NCBI RefSeq assembly: GCF_018860385.1
Contig: NZ_JAHKPH010000008.1
Coordinates: 1-64,000, forward strand
Direction: 5' to 3'
Length of the DNA stretch: 64,000 bases
Origin: Reinekea forsetii
GTDB lineage: Bacteria; Pseudomonadota; Gammaproteobacteria; Pseudomonadales; Natronospirillaceae
In this document: one piece after another, positions 62,973 through 64,000 of the stretch
Numbering within the stretch: the first letter of the stretch is position 1
How the letters are laid out: each line of letters starts with the position of its first letter
Translations under genes and position numbers: made by a program
The notes under the pieces: model-generated
Databases searched by the model: none
Seen by the model: the letters and a program-made list of their open reading frames with translations, nothing else
What the model was told of the DNA's origin: nothing

Positions 62973-62999
62973 AAAAAGGGCGCCTTAGGCGCCTTTTTT
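62973..62999. terminator. Terminator after mqo
   Basis: AAAAGGGCGCC / GGCGCCTTTT stem with TTAG loop and flanking A/T runs, also usable for the convergent cytochrome c' gene. Confidence 0.88.
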
Positions 63000-63444
63000 A
63001 TTTCGCTCTAAAGGCCTTATGGCAAGACCCACATGTAGCGGTTACGTCTTTATAAGCCGCAGCAAATTCATCTTGAGCAGTAATTTGGGATAAACTAACT
63101 GCTGCACCGTTTAGATCGGACATTAAGCCAGAAAATTTTTCCCAATCTTGCCAAATTTCAGCCTTAGCATCACTGACCCCTCCTTCAGTGCCCTCAACAA
63201 AGAACTCAAGCGCAGTAGCTTGTGAGTGTTCTGCAATACTGGCCGCTGCACTGGTAACTGTGTCGAGATCAAAATCTGCACGACCACGAGCAATATTAGA
63301 AAGTGATTTATTGGCTTTACCAATGGCAGACATTGCATCCATTCGTTGCTCAACAACGCCAGTAGCACCGTCATGAGCCAATGCTCCGGTAATGAGAGCG
63401 GAGCTGACAATAATACTCATCGTCGTTGAAACTAACTTGTTCAT
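62998..63444 (-). CDS. Cytochrome c' family protein, copy 2
   Basis: 148 residues from ATG 63444 (AAAGGA ribosome site): signal peptide (MNKLVSTTMSIIVSSALITGALA), four-helix bundle and C-terminal haem site CGSCHKAFRAK. Distinct from copy 1 in most of the body. The frame start at 63486 is upstream of the ribosome site and is not used. Confidence 0.93.
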   Translation of the reverse strand: MNKLVSTTMSIIVSSALITGALAHDGATGVVEQRMDAMSAIGKANKSLSNIARGRADFDLDTVTSAAASIAEHSQATALEFFVEGTEGGVSDAKAEIWQDWEKFSGLMSDLNGAAVSLSQITAQDEFAAAYKDVTATCGSCHKAFRAK

Positions 63445-63530
63445 ATTTGCTTTCCTTTTATCTGAAGGTGATTGTTGTAGAATCACATAACAACAAAGCC
63501 AAAATCATAGTAAAAAAATAGGGTGCTGAC

Positions 63531-64000
63531 ATGCCAGAGTTTCAATCTTTACGTGTTCATGTAGAAAACGATCACATTGTAAGGCGAATAGAAACACTAA
63601 CCTTAGAAGATTTACCGGACCATGAGGTATTGATTCAAGTTCATTATTCAGGGCTCAATTATAAAGATGCATTGTCTGCGAATGGTCATACGGGCATCAC
63701 TCGTCATTACCCACATACCCCAGGAATCGATGCGTCAGGCATTGTACTGTCTGATACTTCTGAGACATTTGAACCGGGAGAAGCTGTTGTTGTTATTGGT
63801 TTTGATTTAGGAATGAACACCCACGGAGGGTTGAGTGAATACATTCGAGTGCCAAAAGATTGGGTGGTTCGCTTGCCAAAGGGTATTTCCCTCAGTGATG
63901 CCATGCGCATTGGAACAGCGGGTTTAACTGCTGGCTATTGTGTCGAAAAGTTACTTCAAAATGGCTTATCAGGGAAGCAGGCTAACCTGTTGGTGACTGG
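63531..64000 (+). CDS. acuI: Acrylyl-CoA reductase/quinone oxidoreductase AcuI (YhdH) family, cut by window end
   Basis: The first 156 codons run off the window. MPEFQSLRVHVENDHIVRRI, SGLNYKDALSANGHTGITRHYPHTPGIDASG and SEYIRVPKDWVVRLPKGISL match the YhdH/AcuI medium-chain dehydrogenase family. AcuI reduces acryloyl-CoA with NADPH and is important in DMSP-using marine bacteria. It was not in the supplied frame list because it is open-ended; the ATG follows TGCTGAC with a weak ribosome site. Confidence 0.88.
   Translation, partial: MPEFQSLRVHVENDHIVRRIETLTLEDLPDHEVLIQVHYSGLNYKDALSANGHTGITRHYPHTPGIDASGIVLSDTSETFEPGEAVVVIGFDLGMNTHGGLSEYIRVPKDWVVRLPKGISLSDAMRIGTAGLTAGYCVEKLLQNGLSGKQANLLVT

Noticed and set aside
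1-64000. CRISPR array, insertion sequence or prophage
   Set aside because: No spaced direct repeats, transposase or integrase genes were found; the only tandem array is the short 43-bp repeat.

Overview
The window looks like a chromosomal segment of a marine, facultatively anaerobic gammaproteobacterium, probably near Oceanospirillales/Saccharospirillaceae (for example Reinekea-like). This placement rests on gene content (YqcC, DUF3549, DUF3581, YejK, LexA-controlled ImuA/ImuB/DnaE2, Mqo, napEFDABC, TPP-riboswitch thiBPQ), E. coli-like LexA, FNR and NarP site patterns and moderate GC. No similarity search was possible, so the genus is a guess. No phage, insertion sequence, CRISPR array or plasmid module was found; most of the window is ordinary core and accessory chromosome.

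Layout. 1-1050: the end of an rRNA operon (5S and terminator), then 850 bp of repeats with a second copy of the terminator. 1055-3707: minus-strand AI-2E-type permease, SRAP/YedK protein and thiamine-kinase-like protein. 3754-9732: a TPP riboswitch followed by a closely packed run, thiBPQ, a NAD-kinase-like protein, a thioesterase and azlCD. 9875-13373: M17 aminopeptidase, DUF945 and PhnA-like proteins. 13376-20927: SOS mutagenesis genes dnaE2, imuB and imuA, with two LexA boxes, split by a CDF zinc exporter and an MFS transporter. 21071-25813: hemolysin III-like, CBS, FapA-like, MoeA and a NarP/NarL-like regulator. 26013-30625: the periplasmic nitrate reductase operon napEFDABC, including a 50-codon napE, behind an FNR-like and a NarP-like site.

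30737-43298: housekeeping and accessory genes (SDR, YejK, YchJ, DUF3549, YqcC, SodB, a 7TMR-DISM hybrid kinase, a coiled-coil membrane protein, a GlpR/DeoR regulator, DUF3581, a Bax-like protein lacking its catalytic Glu, a DUF2185-like protein, a polysaccharide deacetylase and a sulfurtransferase). 43562-43885: tRNA-Met and two tRNA-Gln. 44131-47931: LemA, M48 protease, fasciclin and PEP-CTERM proteins. 48399-50405: rpsF-rpsR-membrane protein-rplI. 50477-59800: about 9 kb of surface and redox genes sitting between rplI and dnaB. 59858-64000: dnaB, mqo, a cytochrome c' and a truncated acuI/yhdH-type gene.

How the parts connect. MoeA makes the molybdenum cofactor that NapA needs, and the adjacent regulator would be the natural NarP for the nap promoter, yet its receiver has Asn at the phosphoacceptor position. 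The thi cluster is a salvage route: ThiBPQ imports thiamine and the divergent ThiK-like kinase would phosphorylate it, with TPP feeding back on the riboswitch. DnaE2, ImuA and ImuB form the SOS translesion mutasome. The rplI-dnaB insertion encodes mainly exported proteins. The most notable observations are the Asn receiver next to a conserved nap promoter, the riboswitch-led operon extending beyond thiamine genes, the split mutasome with a 34-bp palindromic LexA region, the Glu-less glucosaminidase-like protein, and the lipase with a membrane-anchored partner that lacks the classical foldase motif.
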